From Hasllibacter sp. MH4015 (lineage in GTDB: Bacteria > Pseudomonadota > Alphaproteobacteria > Rhodobacterales > Rhodobacteraceae), in the NCBI RefSeq assembly GCF_020177575.1, contig NZ_JAHTBK010000001.1, positions 992,001 to 1,056,000 of the forward strand: 64,000 bases of DNA. The letters run 5' to 3'. The notes below the pieces were generated by a model. The model was not told the DNA's origin. It ran no database searches and saw only the letters and a program-made list of their open reading frames with translations. The position numbers and the translations under genes were made by a program. Positions 19,992 through 29,462 of this stretch are shown here, in pieces; within the stretch, counting starts at the first letter, position 1; each line of letters opens with the position of its first letter.

Positions 19992-20159
19992 CCCGCGCTG
20001 CCCTTGCCGGAACCGCTCTAGTGCGCCGGTGGGCCGAGGGGAAGGCTCGGTCATCACGCGCTGCCAGCAATGCTGGTCTTTGCTGCATGACGTGGCTCGG
20101 GGGATGGTGGAGCCAAGGGCAGCGCCTCTTCCGCCCTCTGACACGTCAGGACGGCCCGA

Positions 20160-20573
20160 TCAGCCCTTCTTGATCGGCACGCCGTAGAGTTCCAGCTTGT
20201 GGCCCTTCAGCCGATAGCCGAGCTTTTCGGCAATCTTTTCCTGCAACGCCTCGATCTCAGGGTCGACGAATTCGATGACCGCGCCGGAATTCATGTCGAT
20301 CAGGTGGTCGTGGTGATCCCGCTCCGCATCCTCGTAGCGTGCGCGTCCGTCACCGAATTCCAGCTTTTCGAGGATACCCGCCTCCTCGAACAATTTCACG
20401 GTCCGGTAGACGGTCGCGATGGAAATCCGCGGATCGACGGCACTGGCACGGGCGTAAAGTTCTTCCACATCGGGATGGTCGTCGGCCTCGTCCAAGACCC
20501 GGGCGATCACCCGACGCTGCTCGGTCATGCGCAGCCCGTTCTGGGCGCAGCGGGCCTCGATCGTGTCACTCAT
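20160..20573 (-). CDS. fur: Fur/Mur-family metal-responsive repressor
   Basis: The 137-residue protein has the Fur winged helix (LRMTEQRRVIARVLDEADDHPDVEELYARA, SIATVYRTVKLFEEAGI) and the metal site motif DHHDHLIDMNSG (His87-His90). It lacks the CxxC zinc cysteines of E. coli Fur, as is usual for alphaproteobacterial Fur, which often acts as the manganese regulator Mur. It is expected to repress metal-uptake genes when loaded with Mn or Fe. It lies between the TerB-like gene and a transporter gene on the minus strand. Confidence 0.9.
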   Translation of the reverse strand: MSDTIEARCAQNGLRMTEQRRVIARVLDEADDHPDVEELYARASAVDPRISIATVYRTVKLFEEAGILEKLEFGDGRARYEDAERDHHDHLIDMNSGAVIEFVDPEIEALQEKIAEKLGYRLKGHKLELYGVPIKKG

Positions 20574-20682
20574 CGGCGCGGTTCCTGTTGCAATCGGCGC
20601 GTAGACGCCGGTCGGACAGGAGATGGTCTATGGGATTCCCCCGCCCGGATAAAGACCGGGCAGGGGCAGTCGTCAGGCGCGT

Positions 20683-21591
20683 CTACTTGCGGTAGGGGCT
20701 GCGCTGACCGCCCGGCGTGCCTTGCATTCCCTTTGCCCCGTGCGCGCGTCCGCCCGCACTTGTGGGCGCGGTGATCGGTTGGGAATACGCGCGGGTGTTG
20801 TCGGACTTCTCCCACGGTTGATCGGGCGGCGCGCCGTAGGTGCCAGACATGCGCCGTTGCACATGGCCGCGCGCTTTGTCTTCCAATCCCAGCGCGTTGG
20901 CGAGGTCTTCGGCGAATTGCCGTTCGCGCGCGCTGTCGATGTCGATCGCCGACATGGCGGCGGCAAAGATCTGCGCCTTGAGCGCCGGATGGTCTGGGAC
21001 GTCGCGCGCGAAATCGTCGATGTCGATCCTTGCGTTAAGCTCTTCCATGACGAAAGCCCGTTCGCCGGGATCAAGATCGCCCAGATGGCGGGTCAAGGCT
21101 TCACGCTCTGCGCCGTCGATGCGGCCATCGGCCTTCGCGGCCATGATCATCGCGCGGATCATCAGGCCTGCCATCGCCTCCTCATCACGGGTGGGCGGGT
21201 CCTCGGGCTCCCCGCCGTTCATCAAAGCCTGATTGAGGCGTCGCCCGAAGGCCGGTTGCTGGCTCGGGCTGCTGCCGCCCCCCAGCAATCCGCCAAGCAG
21301 CCCGCCCGCGGCGCCGCCACCCAGCATGCCACCCAGGCCGCCCATCGCGCCGGAGCCTCCGAATTCTTCCAGAAGATCGCCAAGGCCGCCGCTCGACCGC
21401 CCCTGCGATCCCCCGCCGCCCAAAAGCGCGCCGAGCCCGCCCGCGCCGCCACCTCCGCCATGTTCGCGTAGGCTGTCGAGCAAGCCTCCGCCGCCCGAGG
21501 CGGCACTGCTGTTGCGATTTGCAAGGGCTTGGGCGCCCTTCGTTGCGGCCACGCCCACCGCGACGGCGGCCAGGGTTCTCATCAAGCTCAT
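20683..21591 (-). CDS. TerB-like (DUF533) protein with Gly-rich linker
   Basis: The 302-residue protein begins with a hydrophobic stretch (LMRTLAAVAVGVAATKGAQALA) and continues with a Gly/Ser-rich low-complexity region (about residues 30-110) containing repeats such as GGLGGMLGGGAAGGLLGGLLG. It then has a helical TerB/DUF533 domain (about 135-245; MAGLMIRAMIMAAKADGRIDGAE ... FARDVPDHPALKAQIFAAAMSAIDID). The Asp residues of KADGRID resemble a metal-binding site. A polar tail follows. The function of DUF533 proteins is unknown, and tellurite resistance should not be assumed. Confidence 0.82.
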   Translation of the reverse strand: MSLMRTLAAVAVGVAATKGAQALANRNSSAASGGGGLLDSLREHGGGGGAGGLGALLGGGGSQGRSSGGLGDLLEEFGGSGAMGGLGGMLGGGAAGGLLGGLLGGGSSPSQQPAFGRRLNQALMNGGEPEDPPTRDEEAMAGLMIRAMIMAAKADGRIDGAEREALTRHLGDLDPGERAFVMEELNARIDIDDFARDVPDHPALKAQIFAAAMSAIDIDSARERQFAEDLANALGLEDKARGHVQRRMSGTYGAPPDQPWEKSDNTRAYSQPITAPTSAGGRAHGAKGMQGTPGGQRSPYRK

Positions 21592-21742
21592 GGTTCATCC
21601 TCCCAGAAATGATCCTCTCCCGTCAGCATGGCAGAGGTGGCGCGCAATCTCCACGCCTTTACCCCTTGGCGTGTTCCGCGCGCGCCTTGACACCGACGCG
21701 GATTCCTTATCGGGTCGCCCGACCCACTTGCCGGAGCCCCCC

Positions 21743-22630
21743 ATGCCACCCAAGAGCCGCATCGACGCCTTCGGCGCGATCTCCCTGACCGGCTTTGCGG
21801 TGTTGCTGGCGTTCAATCAGGTCGTCATCAAAGTGGTGAACGAAGGCTTGCAGCCGATCTTCTTCGCGGGCCTGAGATCGCTCGGCGGTGCGTTGGTCAT
21901 CTTCGTGTGGATGAAGATGCGCGGGATGAGCACGTCGATTGCACCGGGAACGCTGCGCCCCGGGCTCTGGATAGGGGTGATCTTCGCGGTGGAATTCGTC
22001 TGCCTGTTCATGGCGCTGGACCTGACCAGCGTCACGCGGACCTCGGTGATCTTCTACACGATGCCGATGTGGCTGGCGCTAGCGGCGCATTTCCTGATCC
22101 CGGGCGAGCGGTTGACAGCGACGAAATCGGCGGGCCTGGGCCTTGCATTCGTCGGCGTTGTGATTGCCATCGTGATGCGCGGCGGCGGCGGAGAGGCATC
22201 GCTGCTTGGCGACGCATTGGCGCTTCTGGCGGCGATCGCTTGGGCGGGCATCGCGCTCTGCGCCCGCGCCACAACCCTGCGGGAGGTGCGCCCGGAGATG
22301 CAATTGCTCTGGCAATTGGCGGTCTCCGCCCCGCTTCTTCTGCTGGCAGCCCCCCTGTTCGGAGAATTGCTGCGCGACCCGCAACTGATCCACTGGGCGG
22401 GCCTTGGCTTCCAGATCATCGCCATCGTGTCAGCCGGTTTTCTGTTCTGGCTGTGGCTCCTGACAATCTATCCCGCCAGTTCCGTCGCCGCCTTTTCGTT
22501 CCTGGCGCCGGTCTTCGGCGTGGTGATGGGGTGGCTCTTGCTGGGGGAGGAGGTCGGGCCCGGCTTGATCGTGGCGCTGGTCTGCGTCTGCGCGGGCCTC
22601 ATCCTCATCAATCGCCCGGTACGTGGCTGA
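21743..22630 (+). CDS. EamA/DMT-family transporter
   Basis: The 295-residue protein has ten hydrophobic helices forming two EamA repeats, with SLTGFAVLLAFNQVVIKVVNEGLQP at the N-terminus and ASSVAAFSFLAPVFGVVMGWLLLGEEV in the second half. The substrate is not predictable. It is distinct from the transporter at 19122, sharing only family features. The start at 21743 is the first ATG with a natural N-terminus. It ends nine bases from the convergent selO. Confidence 0.88.
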   Translation: MPPKSRIDAFGAISLTGFAVLLAFNQVVIKVVNEGLQPIFFAGLRSLGGALVIFVWMKMRGMSTSIAPGTLRPGLWIGVIFAVEFVCLFMALDLTSVTRTSVIFYTMPMWLALAAHFLIPGERLTATKSAGLGLAFVGVVIAIVMRGGGGEASLLGDALALLAAIAWAGIALCARATTLREVRPEMQLLWQLAVSAPLLLLAAPLFGELLRDPQLIHWAGLGFQIIAIVSAGFLFWLWLLTIYPASSVAAFSFLAPVFGVVMGWLLLGEEVGPGLIVALVCVCAGLILINRPVRG

Positions 22631-22639
22631 CCGGAGGGG

Positions 22640-24082
22640 TCACGTCCCGCAAAACGTCTGTGTTACGCGTTCGTCCTGCCGCGGCGCGAGTTGCAGATCG
22701 GCGATGTCCGCGCGGTCCGTAAACGGGTCCTGCAAGGCAGAATTCAGACGATGGAACGGCGCGTAATCGCCGCCCAGGGCGGCTTGGATCGCCTCTTCCA
22801 CCCGATGATTTCGTGGGATGAGGGCGGGATTGGCCGCTTGCATCATGGCCACGCGCCGCGCCTCGGGCAGTCCGTCCTTGGTCAGCCTCGCCCGCCACTC
22901 CTCAAGCCACGGCGCGAAGGGGGCGGGTGCCGCAAATGCCTCCGCCGCGCGGTCGGGCGTGGGGGAGGAGAGGAGGCGGAAGGTCTGCGTGAAATCGGCC
23001 CCGCCCTGCGCCATGCGGTTGAGGAGGTCGAACGCCAGCGCCGCGTCCCCGTCTTCTTCCGACGCAAGGCCCAGTTTCGCGCGCAACACGCCGTGCCATT
23101 CTGCATCGAACCGGCCCGCGAACCCATTCACGGCCTCGGTAAATTCCTCGATCGCCGCATCCCGGTCGGGCATCAGGGGAAGCAGCGCGGTGGCCAGCTG
23201 TGCAAGGTTCCAGGCGCCGATCTGTGGCTGGTTGGCGTAGGCATAGCGTCCGCCATGGTCGATGGACGAGAACACCATCTCCGGATGGTAGGCATCCATG
23301 AAGGCGCAGGGGCCGTAATCTATCGTCTCGCCCGAAAGGGTCATGTTGTCGGTGTTCATCACGCCGTGGATGAAGCCCACGCCCATCCAGGCCGCGATCA
23401 ACTTGGCCTGTGCCCCGATCACCGCGTTCAGCAGGCCGGACGGCCCTTCGGCACCCGGATAGTGGCGCGCGATTGTGTGGTCGAGCAGCGCCTGCAACGC
23501 TTCGGTGTCCTGTCGTGCGGCGAAGAACTGAAACGTGCCGACGCGGATATGGCTTGCGGCCACGCGGGTCACGATAGCACCGGGCATCCGGCCCTCCCGA
23601 AGCACGATGTCCCCCGTCTCCACCGCCGCCAGGGCGCGGGTCGTGGGAATGCCGAGGGCCGCCATGGCTTCGGACACGATGTATTCGCGCAGCACCGGCC
23701 CGAGCCACGCACGTCCGTCGCCCATGCGCGAATAGGGCGTTTGCCCCGCGCCCTTCAACTGGATGTCAAATCGCGCGCCGTCGGGTGCCACGACTTCCCC
23801 CAACATCACCGCACGTCCATCGCCCAATTGCGGGGACCATCCGCCGAATTGATGCCCCGCATAGACCTGGGCCAGGGGTGTCGCACCATCGGGCAGGGTG
23901 TTCCCGGCGAAAATTTCGGCCAGGTCCGCATCGTCATTCGGCAGGGAGAGCCCCAGACGCTCGGCCAATGGGGTGTTGATCGCGATGAGCTTGGGCGCGG
24001 AAACGGGGACCGGTGCCTGCCGCGTGAAGAAGCGGTCGGGAAGGCGGGCGTAGGAATTGTCGAAGGGGAAGGCGACGGTCAT
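22640..24082 (-). CDS. selO: Protein adenylyltransferase SelO (YdiU family)
   Basis: The 480-residue pseudokinase-fold enzyme transfers AMP from ATP to protein Ser, Thr or Tyr residues and is linked to redox stress. Family hallmarks are [19 protein letters not shown], the segment [20 protein letters not shown] with the ATP-binding Lys, and [20 protein letters not shown] with the metal-binding Asn and Asp. The start at 24082 ([19 protein letters not shown]) matches the family. E. coli SelO has a C-terminal redox Cys; here the sequence ends QTFCGT with a near-terminal Cys. It is convergent with the transporter gene. Confidence 0.93.
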   Translation of the reverse strand: MTVAFPFDNSYARLPDRFFTRQAPVPVSAPKLIAINTPLAERLGLSLPNDDADLAEIFAGNTLPDGATPLAQVYAGHQFGGWSPQLGDGRAVMLGEVVAPDGARFDIQLKGAGQTPYSRMGDGRAWLGPVLREYIVSEAMAALGIPTTRALAAVETGDIVLREGRMPGAIVTRVAASHIRVGTFQFFAARQDTEALQALLDHTIARHYPGAEGPSGLLNAVIGAQAKLIAAWMGVGFIHGVMNTDNMTLSGETIDYGPCAFMDAYHPEMVFSSIDHGGRYAYANQPQIGAWNLAQLATALLPLMPDRDAAIEEFTEAVNGFAGRFDAEWHGVLRAKLGLASEEDGDAALAFDLLNRMAQGGADFTQTFRLLSSPTPDRAAEAFAAPAPFAPWLEEWRARLTKDGLPEARRVAMMQAANPALIPRNHRVEEAIQAALGGDYAPFHRLNSALQDPFTDRADIADLQLAPRQDERVTQTFCGT

Positions 24083-24152
24083 GATCGTATATCCTGGCGC
24101 TGTTGCCTCTGATGTAGAGGTCGGCGGCAGGAGTTGCCAGTGGCCGCGAGGG

Positions 24153-24593
24153 TTATGGCGACCGCAGGGACACCTCGACATTGTAGGGCATGGGAATGAT
24201 TGCGCCGGTCGCGTCGGGGGCCAGCGCCTCTCCAGCGACGGTAAACTGTCGATCAAGACCGGTGCCCGTCACCGAAACGCTGTGCGGCGGACCGAGGGCC
24301 GGAGTGATGCCACCGGTCTGTTGCAGGTCGATATGGTCGACATGCCAGCCCGCGTCGTCTTCGATCAGGCGGATCGTCAGGATCGGCGGCATCGGAAACC
24401 CCAGGTGCAGTTGCGCGAACCGCAGGGACAGCGTCGTCCCGTCTTGGTGGATCATGGGATGGGCGCTTGCGTCGTTGTCTGCGGACAAGGTGAGTGTGCG
24501 TCCGTCGATGGTCAGATGCGCCAGCGCGGGACCATCGGCTTGGGCCGGGCAGGTGGCCAGCGACAGGACTATCGCGACCGCGCCGGCCTTCAC
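24153..24593 (-). CDS. Small exported protein of unknown function
   Basis: I do not recognise the family. The 146-residue product starts at a GTG whose GTGA overlaps the stop of the nucleoside hydrolase gene. A signal peptide is clear ([19 protein letters not shown], cleavage after AQA). The mature part, about 125 residues, is beta-rich and acidic. Translational coupling to the hydrolase suggests a shared function, but nothing in the sequence shows it. Confidence 0.62.
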   Translation of the reverse strand: MKAGAVAIVLSLATCPAQADGPALAHLTIDGRTLTLSADNDASAHPMIHQDGTTLSLRFAQLHLGFPMPPILTIRLIEDDAGWHVDHIDLQQTGGITPALGPPHSVSVTGTGLDRQFTVAGEALAPDATGAIIPMPYNVEVSLRSP

Positions 24594-25525
24594 AGGGTGC
24601 CGATCCGTTCGGTCAGAAGCGCGAAGAACCCCTGCGCGTCGACATCCCCCATGAACATCGCGTTGGGGGCGCGGTCGGTGACGCGCCACCAATCCGCAAC
24701 GCTCATCCCCCGTGTGAGCTCCGACTGCGTCTCAATCTCCACATTCACATGGCGACCGGAGAAGAGGTCCGGGTCGATCAGGTACGCGATCACGCAGGGA
24801 TCATGGAGCGGCGCGCCGGCAGAGCCGTATTTTTCCTTGTCGAAACGCTCGAAGAAATCGGTCCATTCCGCGACCATCGTGCCGGGCTTTGTACCAAGGT
24901 CCCGGAACGCCTGCACGCGCGGTGCGGTGGTCAGCGCCTTGTGGGTCACGTCCAGCGGCATGACCGTGACCGGTCGTCCGCATTTGAACACGATATCAGC
25001 GGCTTCCGGATCGACGTAAATGTTGAATTCGGCGGCCGGTGTAATGTTCCCAACCTGGAAATAGGCCCCGCCCATAAGCACGATCTCTTGCACGTTTGCG
25101 ACGATGTCGGGGGCTTTCTCGAATGCCGTGGCGATGTTCGTAAGCGGGCCAAGAGGGCAAAGGGTGACAGTTTCCGGCGCTTCTTCCCGCAGCGTTTCGA
25201 CGATGAAGTCCACGCCGTGCCTGTCCTGCAACGGCATCGTCGGCTCGGGCATCACCGGGCCGTCGAGGCCGGTTTTGCCGTGGACATGCTCCGCTGTGAC
25301 CAGCGTATGTCGCAGGGGCCGATCGCATCCTGCAAACACTCTCACGTCCGGCCGCCCCGCCAATTCGCAGACGATCCGCGCGTTTTTTGCCGTCAGTTCC
25401 AACGGGACATTTCCGGCCACGGCGGTGATCCCCAATACCTCCACCTCGGGTGAGGCCAACGCGAGAAGGATCGCGACGGCGTCGTCCTGTCCGGGGTCGG
25501 TGTCGATAATGATCTTGCGCGCCAT
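24590..25525 (-). CDS. Inosine/uridine-preferring nucleoside hydrolase
   Basis: The 311-residue enzyme hydrolyses nucleosides to ribose and base. The DTDPGQDDAVAILLAL motif supplies the Ca2+-binding Asp cluster, with VMGGA-type (IVLMGGAYFQVG), EFNIYVDPEAA and the C-terminal DPCVIAYLIDPDLF segment. These indicate an intact active site of the IunH/RihA family. The start at 25525 (MARKIIIDTDPG) is preferred over an upstream in-frame ATG at 25576. It overlaps the small exported protein gene by four bases. Confidence 0.93.
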   Translation of the reverse strand: MARKIIIDTDPGQDDAVAILLALASPEVEVLGITAVAGNVPLELTAKNARIVCELAGRPDVRVFAGCDRPLRHTLVTAEHVHGKTGLDGPVMPEPTMPLQDRHGVDFIVETLREEAPETVTLCPLGPLTNIATAFEKAPDIVANVQEIVLMGGAYFQVGNITPAAEFNIYVDPEAADIVFKCGRPVTVMPLDVTHKALTTAPRVQAFRDLGTKPGTMVAEWTDFFERFDKEKYGSAGAPLHDPCVIAYLIDPDLFSGRHVNVEIETQSELTRGMSVADWWRVTDRAPNAMFMGDVDAQGFFALLTERIGTL

Positions 25526-25587
25526 GGCTGCCTCCGCTTGCGGCGCTATCTGAGGCGAGGCAGGGTGCGGATGCAAGGAGGGCGGAC

Positions 25588-26007
25588 ATGAAACTGACGC
25601 TACATCACGTAAACCTGGTGACCGACGACGTGCCGCGGGCGGAGGCGTTCTGGCGCGATGTGATGGGGCTGGCCCGCCCGACGCAAGGATTGCCGAAGCT
25701 GGAAAAGGGCAGGGGATATGCCGGTGACGTGGCGTTCCTGAGTGATGGAGCGATCCAGACGCATTTGGCGCAAAAGGATATGGGCGCGGGGTTCCGTGCG
25801 GGTCAATTCGTCAACCCGGTCAGTCGAGGCCATATCGCCTATCGCTGCGATGATCTGGACGCGTTCATCGCGCGCCTCGATGCACAGGGCGTGCCGTATT
25901 CCGATTGGGGCGATCAGGCGGTGCAGGGCTGGCGGCAAATCTTCTTCTACGACCCGGATGGCCACGTGATCGAAGTCCATGAGGTCGCCCCGGGAGCGGA
26001 GACTTGA
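25588..26007 (+). CDS. VOC-family (glyoxalase-like) protein
   Basis: The 139-residue protein has the paired beta-alpha-beta-beta-beta fold of the vicinal oxygen chelate superfamily: LHHVNLVTDDVPRAEAFWRDVMGL at the N-terminus and QIFFYDPDGHVIEVHEV at the C-terminus, with candidate metal ligands His7, His85-region (RGHIAYRCDD) and Glu in IEVHE. Members include glyoxalases, dioxygenases and resistance proteins; the substrate is unknown. It precedes the DUF1499 gene by about 30 bases on the same strand, suggesting cotranscription. Confidence 0.85.
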   Translation: MKLTLHHVNLVTDDVPRAEAFWRDVMGLARPTQGLPKLEKGRGYAGDVAFLSDGAIQTHLAQKDMGAGFRAGQFVNPVSRGHIAYRCDDLDAFIARLDAQGVPYSDWGDQAVQGWRQIFFYDPDGHVIEVHEVAPGAET

Positions 26008-26038
26008 CGCGGCCCGCCCCACACAGCATGTCAAAGGG

Positions 26039-26506
26039 ATGCGGATCGTGCTCTATATCCTGATCGCCCTTGTCCTTCTGGCCGTGGCCGCCGCGATCTA
26101 CGTGCGCGTGGCCCCGCTGGATGTGGAGGCGCTCCATGTCGATCCGTCAACGGCGACACCACCGAGTTCACCCAACTACGCACTGATGGCGGGCACCGGC
26201 GGCTCTTACATCGACGCCGATCCGGTGGAGGTTGCCAGCCGTCTGCACGCCGCTGCCGAAGCCGACGATGCGACGGTCCTCGCGGGGTCGCACCTTGAGG
26301 GACATGTCACATACGTCGTCCGCTCGCGCCTGATGGGGTTTCCCGATGTCATCTCCGTCCGGTTCAGCCCGGAGGGGGAGGGCACGCAGGTCGATATCTT
26401 CTCCCGCTCCATCTACGGATATTCGGATATGGGCGTGAACACGGCACGGGCACAGCGGTGGATGCAGGCCGCACGCGGGGCGACAGTGTTCAACGACGGC
26501 GATTAG
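26039..26506 (+). CDS. DUF1499 membrane-anchored protein
   Basis: The 155-residue protein has an N-terminal membrane anchor (VLYILIALVLLAVAAAIYVRV) and a DUF1499 domain including SYIDADPVEVASRL, HVTYVVRSRLMGFPDVISVRF and GYSDMGVNTARAQRWMQA. The fold and function of DUF1499 are poorly known. ATG 26039 directly follows AAAGGG; a GTG three codons later would have better spacing. It is part of a run with the VOC gene. Confidence 0.8.
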   Translation: MRIVLYILIALVLLAVAAAIYVRVAPLDVEALHVDPSTATPPSSPNYALMAGTGGSYIDADPVEVASRLHAAAEADDATVLAGSHLEGHVTYVVRSRLMGFPDVISVRFSPEGEGTQVDIFSRSIYGYSDMGVNTARAQRWMQAARGATVFNDGD

Positions 26507-26577
26507 CGGACGCTTGAATTGCCTCAAAATGGTGCGCCGGGATGGCACACCAACATCCGCGCCAGGAAGCCCCAAGC

Positions 26578-27633
26578 ATGTTGCCCCAAGACCGCCTTCG
26601 CCAGATCACTGACCGGTTCGAGTACCTCGAAGCGCAACTGAATGCCGGGCCAGATGCGTCCCAGATCGCCCAGATCAGCCGCGAATACGCGGAGCTGAAG
26701 CCGGTCGTCGGGGAAATCGCCGCCTATAATCAACTGCTTGCGGATATGGCCGAGGCAGAGATGATGCTGGATGATCCCGACATGCGGCCGCTTGCCGAGG
26801 AAGAGCTTCCCCGCCTTCGCGATGCCATCCCGGCGGCCGAAAAGTCGCTGCAACTGGCGCTTCTGCCCCGGGACGCCGCCGATGCGAAACCCGCCATGAT
26901 CGAAATCCGCCCCGGTACCGGTGGTGACGAGGCCGCCTTGTTCGCGGGCGACCTTCTTCGGATGTATACCCGGTACAGCGAGACGCGCGGCTGGCGGCTC
27001 GAAATCATCGACCTCGCCGAAACCGAGCTTGGCGGGATCAAGGAGGTCACGGCGCGGATCGAGGGCGAAAACGTCTTCGCCCGGCTGAAATTCGAATCCG
27101 GTGTCCACCGGGTGCAGCGCGTTCCGGAAACCGAATCCGGCGGACGCATTCATACGTCGGCTGCCACCGTCGCCGTCCTGCCGGAAGCGGAGGAGGTGGA
27201 TATCGACATCCCCGCGCAGGACATCCGCATCGACACGATGCGGGCCAGCGGGGCAGGGGGACAGCATGTGAACACCACCGATTCCGCGGTGCGGATCACG
27301 CACCTCCCCTCGGGGATCGTTGTCACCAGTTCCGAGAAGTCGCAGCACCGCAACCGGGAGATCGCGATGCAGGTGCTGCGCGCCCGGCTCTACGATGCCG
27401 AACGCCAGAAGGCCGCCGATGCGATGGCCGCGGACCGCAAGGCGCAGGTGGGCTCCGGCGACCGGTCGGAACGGATTCGCACTTACAATTTCCCGCAAGG
27501 TCGCTTGACCGATCACCGGATCAACCTGACGCTTTACAAGCTGGACCAGGTGATGGCGGGGGATCTGGACGAGATCATCGACGCCCTGACCGCCGAGGAT
27601 CAGGCGATGAAGCTGGCGGAGATGGAGGGGTGA
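26578..27633 (+). CDS. prfA: Peptide chain release factor 1
   Basis: The 351-residue RF1 recognises UAA and UAG stop codons and triggers hydrolysis of peptidyl-tRNA. The GGQ motif is at residues 227-229 ([19 protein letters not shown]). The stop-codon loop PxT is PET at 183-185 ([15 protein letters not shown]), where E. coli RF1 has PAT; the position and flanks distinguish it from RF2. The Gln of GGQ is the methylation target of the next gene, prmC, which overlaps the stop by four bases (GTGA). Confidence 0.97.
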   Translation: MLPQDRLRQITDRFEYLEAQLNAGPDASQIAQISREYAELKPVVGEIAAYNQLLADMAEAEMMLDDPDMRPLAEEELPRLRDAIPAAEKSLQLALLPRDAADAKPAMIEIRPGTGGDEAALFAGDLLRMYTRYSETRGWRLEIIDLAETELGGIKEVTARIEGENVFARLKFESGVHRVQRVPETESGGRIHTSAATVAVLPEAEEVDIDIPAQDIRIDTMRASGAGGQHVNTTDSAVRITHLPSGIVVTSSEKSQHRNREIAMQVLRARLYDAERQKAADAMAADRKAQVGSGDRSERIRTYNFPQGRLTDHRINLTLYKLDQVMAGDLDEIIDALTAEDQAMKLAEMEG

Positions 27634-28508
27634 GCGCGCAGTCCGCGCGTCCCGGCATGATTGACCAGAATGGCCCGGCGACGTTGCGGGAGGCGATGGC
27701 ATTTGCGCTTTCCATTCCACTTGACGCGGCGCAGGGGCCAGAATTTGCCCGCGATGTGTGCTTGCTTATGGCGGAGGCGACGGGCCTCGACCGGGCGCAG
27801 GTCCTCATTGAACCGGACCGCCGCCTGACCCATGAGGAAGAAGCGAAATTCCTGCATCTCGTTGCCGAAAGGCGGAAGGGAAAGTCTCTCGCCCATGTGG
27901 TGGGCCACGTGGCCTTCTGGAACCGCCGCTTTCGTGTGACCGAGGACGTGCTGGTGCCGCGTCCGGAGACCGAAACGCTGATCGCGCTGGCCCTTGAGGA
28001 GCCGTTTCGCGATCTTCTGGATCTTGGCACCGGATCGGGGGTCATCGCCGTGACCCTTCTGGCCGAATGCCAAGACGCCGTGGGGATCGCTTGCGACATC
28101 TCCGCCACGGCCCTTGCGGTGGCTGAGGGCAACGCGCGCTCTCACGGTGTCGCGGACCGCCTGCACTTGGAGCAGTCCGATTGGTTCGAATGCATTGGCG
28201 GGGACTACGACCTCATCGTCTCCAACCCGCCCTACATCACGGAAGACGCCTACGCAGACCTGGCGCCCGAGGTCCTGCATGAGCCGCGCATTGCGCTGAC
28301 CCCCGGTGGCGACGGGTTGGCGGCCTACCGCGCCATAACGGCGGAGGCGCAAACCCATTTGCGGCCCCGCGGCCGCTTGATCGTCGAGATCGGATACGAC
28401 CAAGGCGCCGCCGTTGCCGAACTTTTCCGCGAGGCCGGTCTTGACGAAGTCGCGGTGCATGCCGATCTGGATGGCAGGGATCGCGTCGTCGCGGGCCGAT
28501 CCACCTGA
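27630..28508 (+). CDS. prmC: RF1/RF2 glutamine methyltransferase PrmC
   Basis: The 292-residue Rossmann-fold methyltransferase uses S-adenosylmethionine to N5-methylate the GGQ glutamine of release factors. NPPY is at residues 199-202 ([13 protein letters not shown]) and the SAM site is DLGTGSG at 131-137. The GTG at 27630 overlaps the prfA stop (GTGA); an internal ATG at 27657 is an alternative and gives 283 residues. The prfA-prmC coupling is functionally coherent. Confidence 0.95.
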   Translation: MSAQSARPGMIDQNGPATLREAMAFALSIPLDAAQGPEFARDVCLLMAEATGLDRAQVLIEPDRRLTHEEEAKFLHLVAERRKGKSLAHVVGHVAFWNRRFRVTEDVLVPRPETETLIALALEEPFRDLLDLGTGSGVIAVTLLAECQDAVGIACDISATALAVAEGNARSHGVADRLHLEQSDWFECIGGDYDLIVSNPPYITEDAYADLAPEVLHEPRIALTPGGDGLAAYRAITAEAQTHLRPRGRLIVEIGYDQGAAVAELFREAGLDEVAVHADLDGRDRVVAGRST

Positions 28509-28777
28509 CATGAGCCGTCACGCCGGATCACCGCGAAAACCCGCCCATTTGTTAAGAAAACCGCTCTATGGGGTGTTTTGCGCTGGACAGGCCCGCGCGG
28601 CCATGCTTACTCAAGTCTAGGTGCGAAACTCGGCCCTTCCGGCCAGCCGCGCCTTTCTTACCAGACAGCGCAGGTGCCGGTTGCTAGCAACGGGCCAGCC
28701 GCAAACTGAGACCTTTTCGGGCCCCGCCGCATCGCGTGTGAGAGGCCGCCCACCAGGATAACTGGACAAGACCACAC

Positions 28778-29419
28778 ATGAGATCATCGAAGAACCGCTC
28801 GCGGTCCAAGGGAAATCGCAACCGCTCCGTCGGCAATATCGTCAATCGGGTGTTCGACAGTTCCGGCCCCGAAGGCAAGGTCCGCGGCACGCCGCAGCAG
28901 ATCATCGACAAGTACAACCAGCTGACGCGCGATGCGCAGTTGTCCAATGACCGTGTCGCGGCGGAAAACTTCCAGCAGCATGCGGAGCATTACCTGCGCA
29001 TGTTGGGCGAGGCGCAGCGCGAGCAGGACGCCAAGCGCGACCAACAGCAGAACAACCAGAACCAGCAAGGCGGTGGCGGCAACAATCAGAACCACCAAGG
29101 CGGCGGAAACAACGCCAACCAGGGCGGCAATAACCAGCAAGGCGGCAACCAGAAAAACCGCTCTGGCGGTGACAATCAGCAACCCAACGGACAGCAGCCC
29201 TCCGCGGATGCGTCCGACGGGCAGGGCGCGTTCGACGCGGTGATCGACCCGGCCGCGGACAGCGATGCCGGTCTCGTGCAGACCCCCGAAAGCGCGCCCA
29301 AGCCGAAACGGCAACGTCGCCGTCGCAAACCCGATGCTGAGGATGCGGCAGGTGACGGTGGCGGTGGCGGCGGCGAAGGCGGCGGAGGCGGTCAGCCCCC
29401 GCAAGAAGCCGCCGAATGA
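28778..29419 (+). CDS. DUF4167 protein with Gln/Asn-rich low-complexity tail
   Basis: The 213-residue protein has the conserved DUF4167 N-terminal region (residues 1-80; Arg/Ser/Lys-rich start, VGNIVNRVFDSSGPEGKVRGTPQQI, DAQLSNDRVAAENFQQHAEHYLRML). Next is a Gln/Asn/Gly-rich region (about 90-145), an acidic linker, a KRQRRRR basic patch (about 178-185) and a Gly-rich acidic tail. The family occurs mainly in alphaproteobacteria, often after prfA-prmC as here. The composition suggests RNA binding or condensate formation, which is inference. The 269-base gap before it is unusually long for this window and contains the palindrome GTTGCTAGCAAC (28680-28691). Confidence 0.85.
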   Translation: MRSSKNRSRSKGNRNRSVGNIVNRVFDSSGPEGKVRGTPQQIIDKYNQLTRDAQLSNDRVAAENFQQHAEHYLRMLGEAQREQDAKRDQQQNNQNQQGGGGNNQNHQGGGNNANQGGNNQQGGNQKNRSGGDNQQPNGQQPSADASDGQGAFDAVIDPAADSDAGLVQTPESAPKPKRQRRRRKPDAEDAAGDGGGGGGEGGGGGQPPQEAAE

Positions 29420-29428
29420 CCGGATCGG

Positions 29429-29453
29429 AAAGGGGGCCACGCGGCCCCTTTTT
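29429..29453 (+). terminator. Intrinsic terminator after the DUF4167 gene
   Basis: AAAGG-GGGCC-ACGC-GGCCC-CTTTTT forms a stem GGGGCC/GGCCCC extended by A-T pairs, followed by five T, ten bases after the stop codon. The A-run on the other side lets it serve the convergent rsmA gene as well. Confidence 0.9.
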
Positions 29454-29462
29454 CGTGCGTCC

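Noticed and set aside
20683-21591. Tellurite resistance determinant
   Set aside because: Only a TerB-like fold is seen; no ter gene cluster is nearby, so the phenotype cannot be claimed.
22691-24112. Long plus-strand open frame opposite selO
   Set aside because: No recognisable domain; selO on the other strand has full family motifs.
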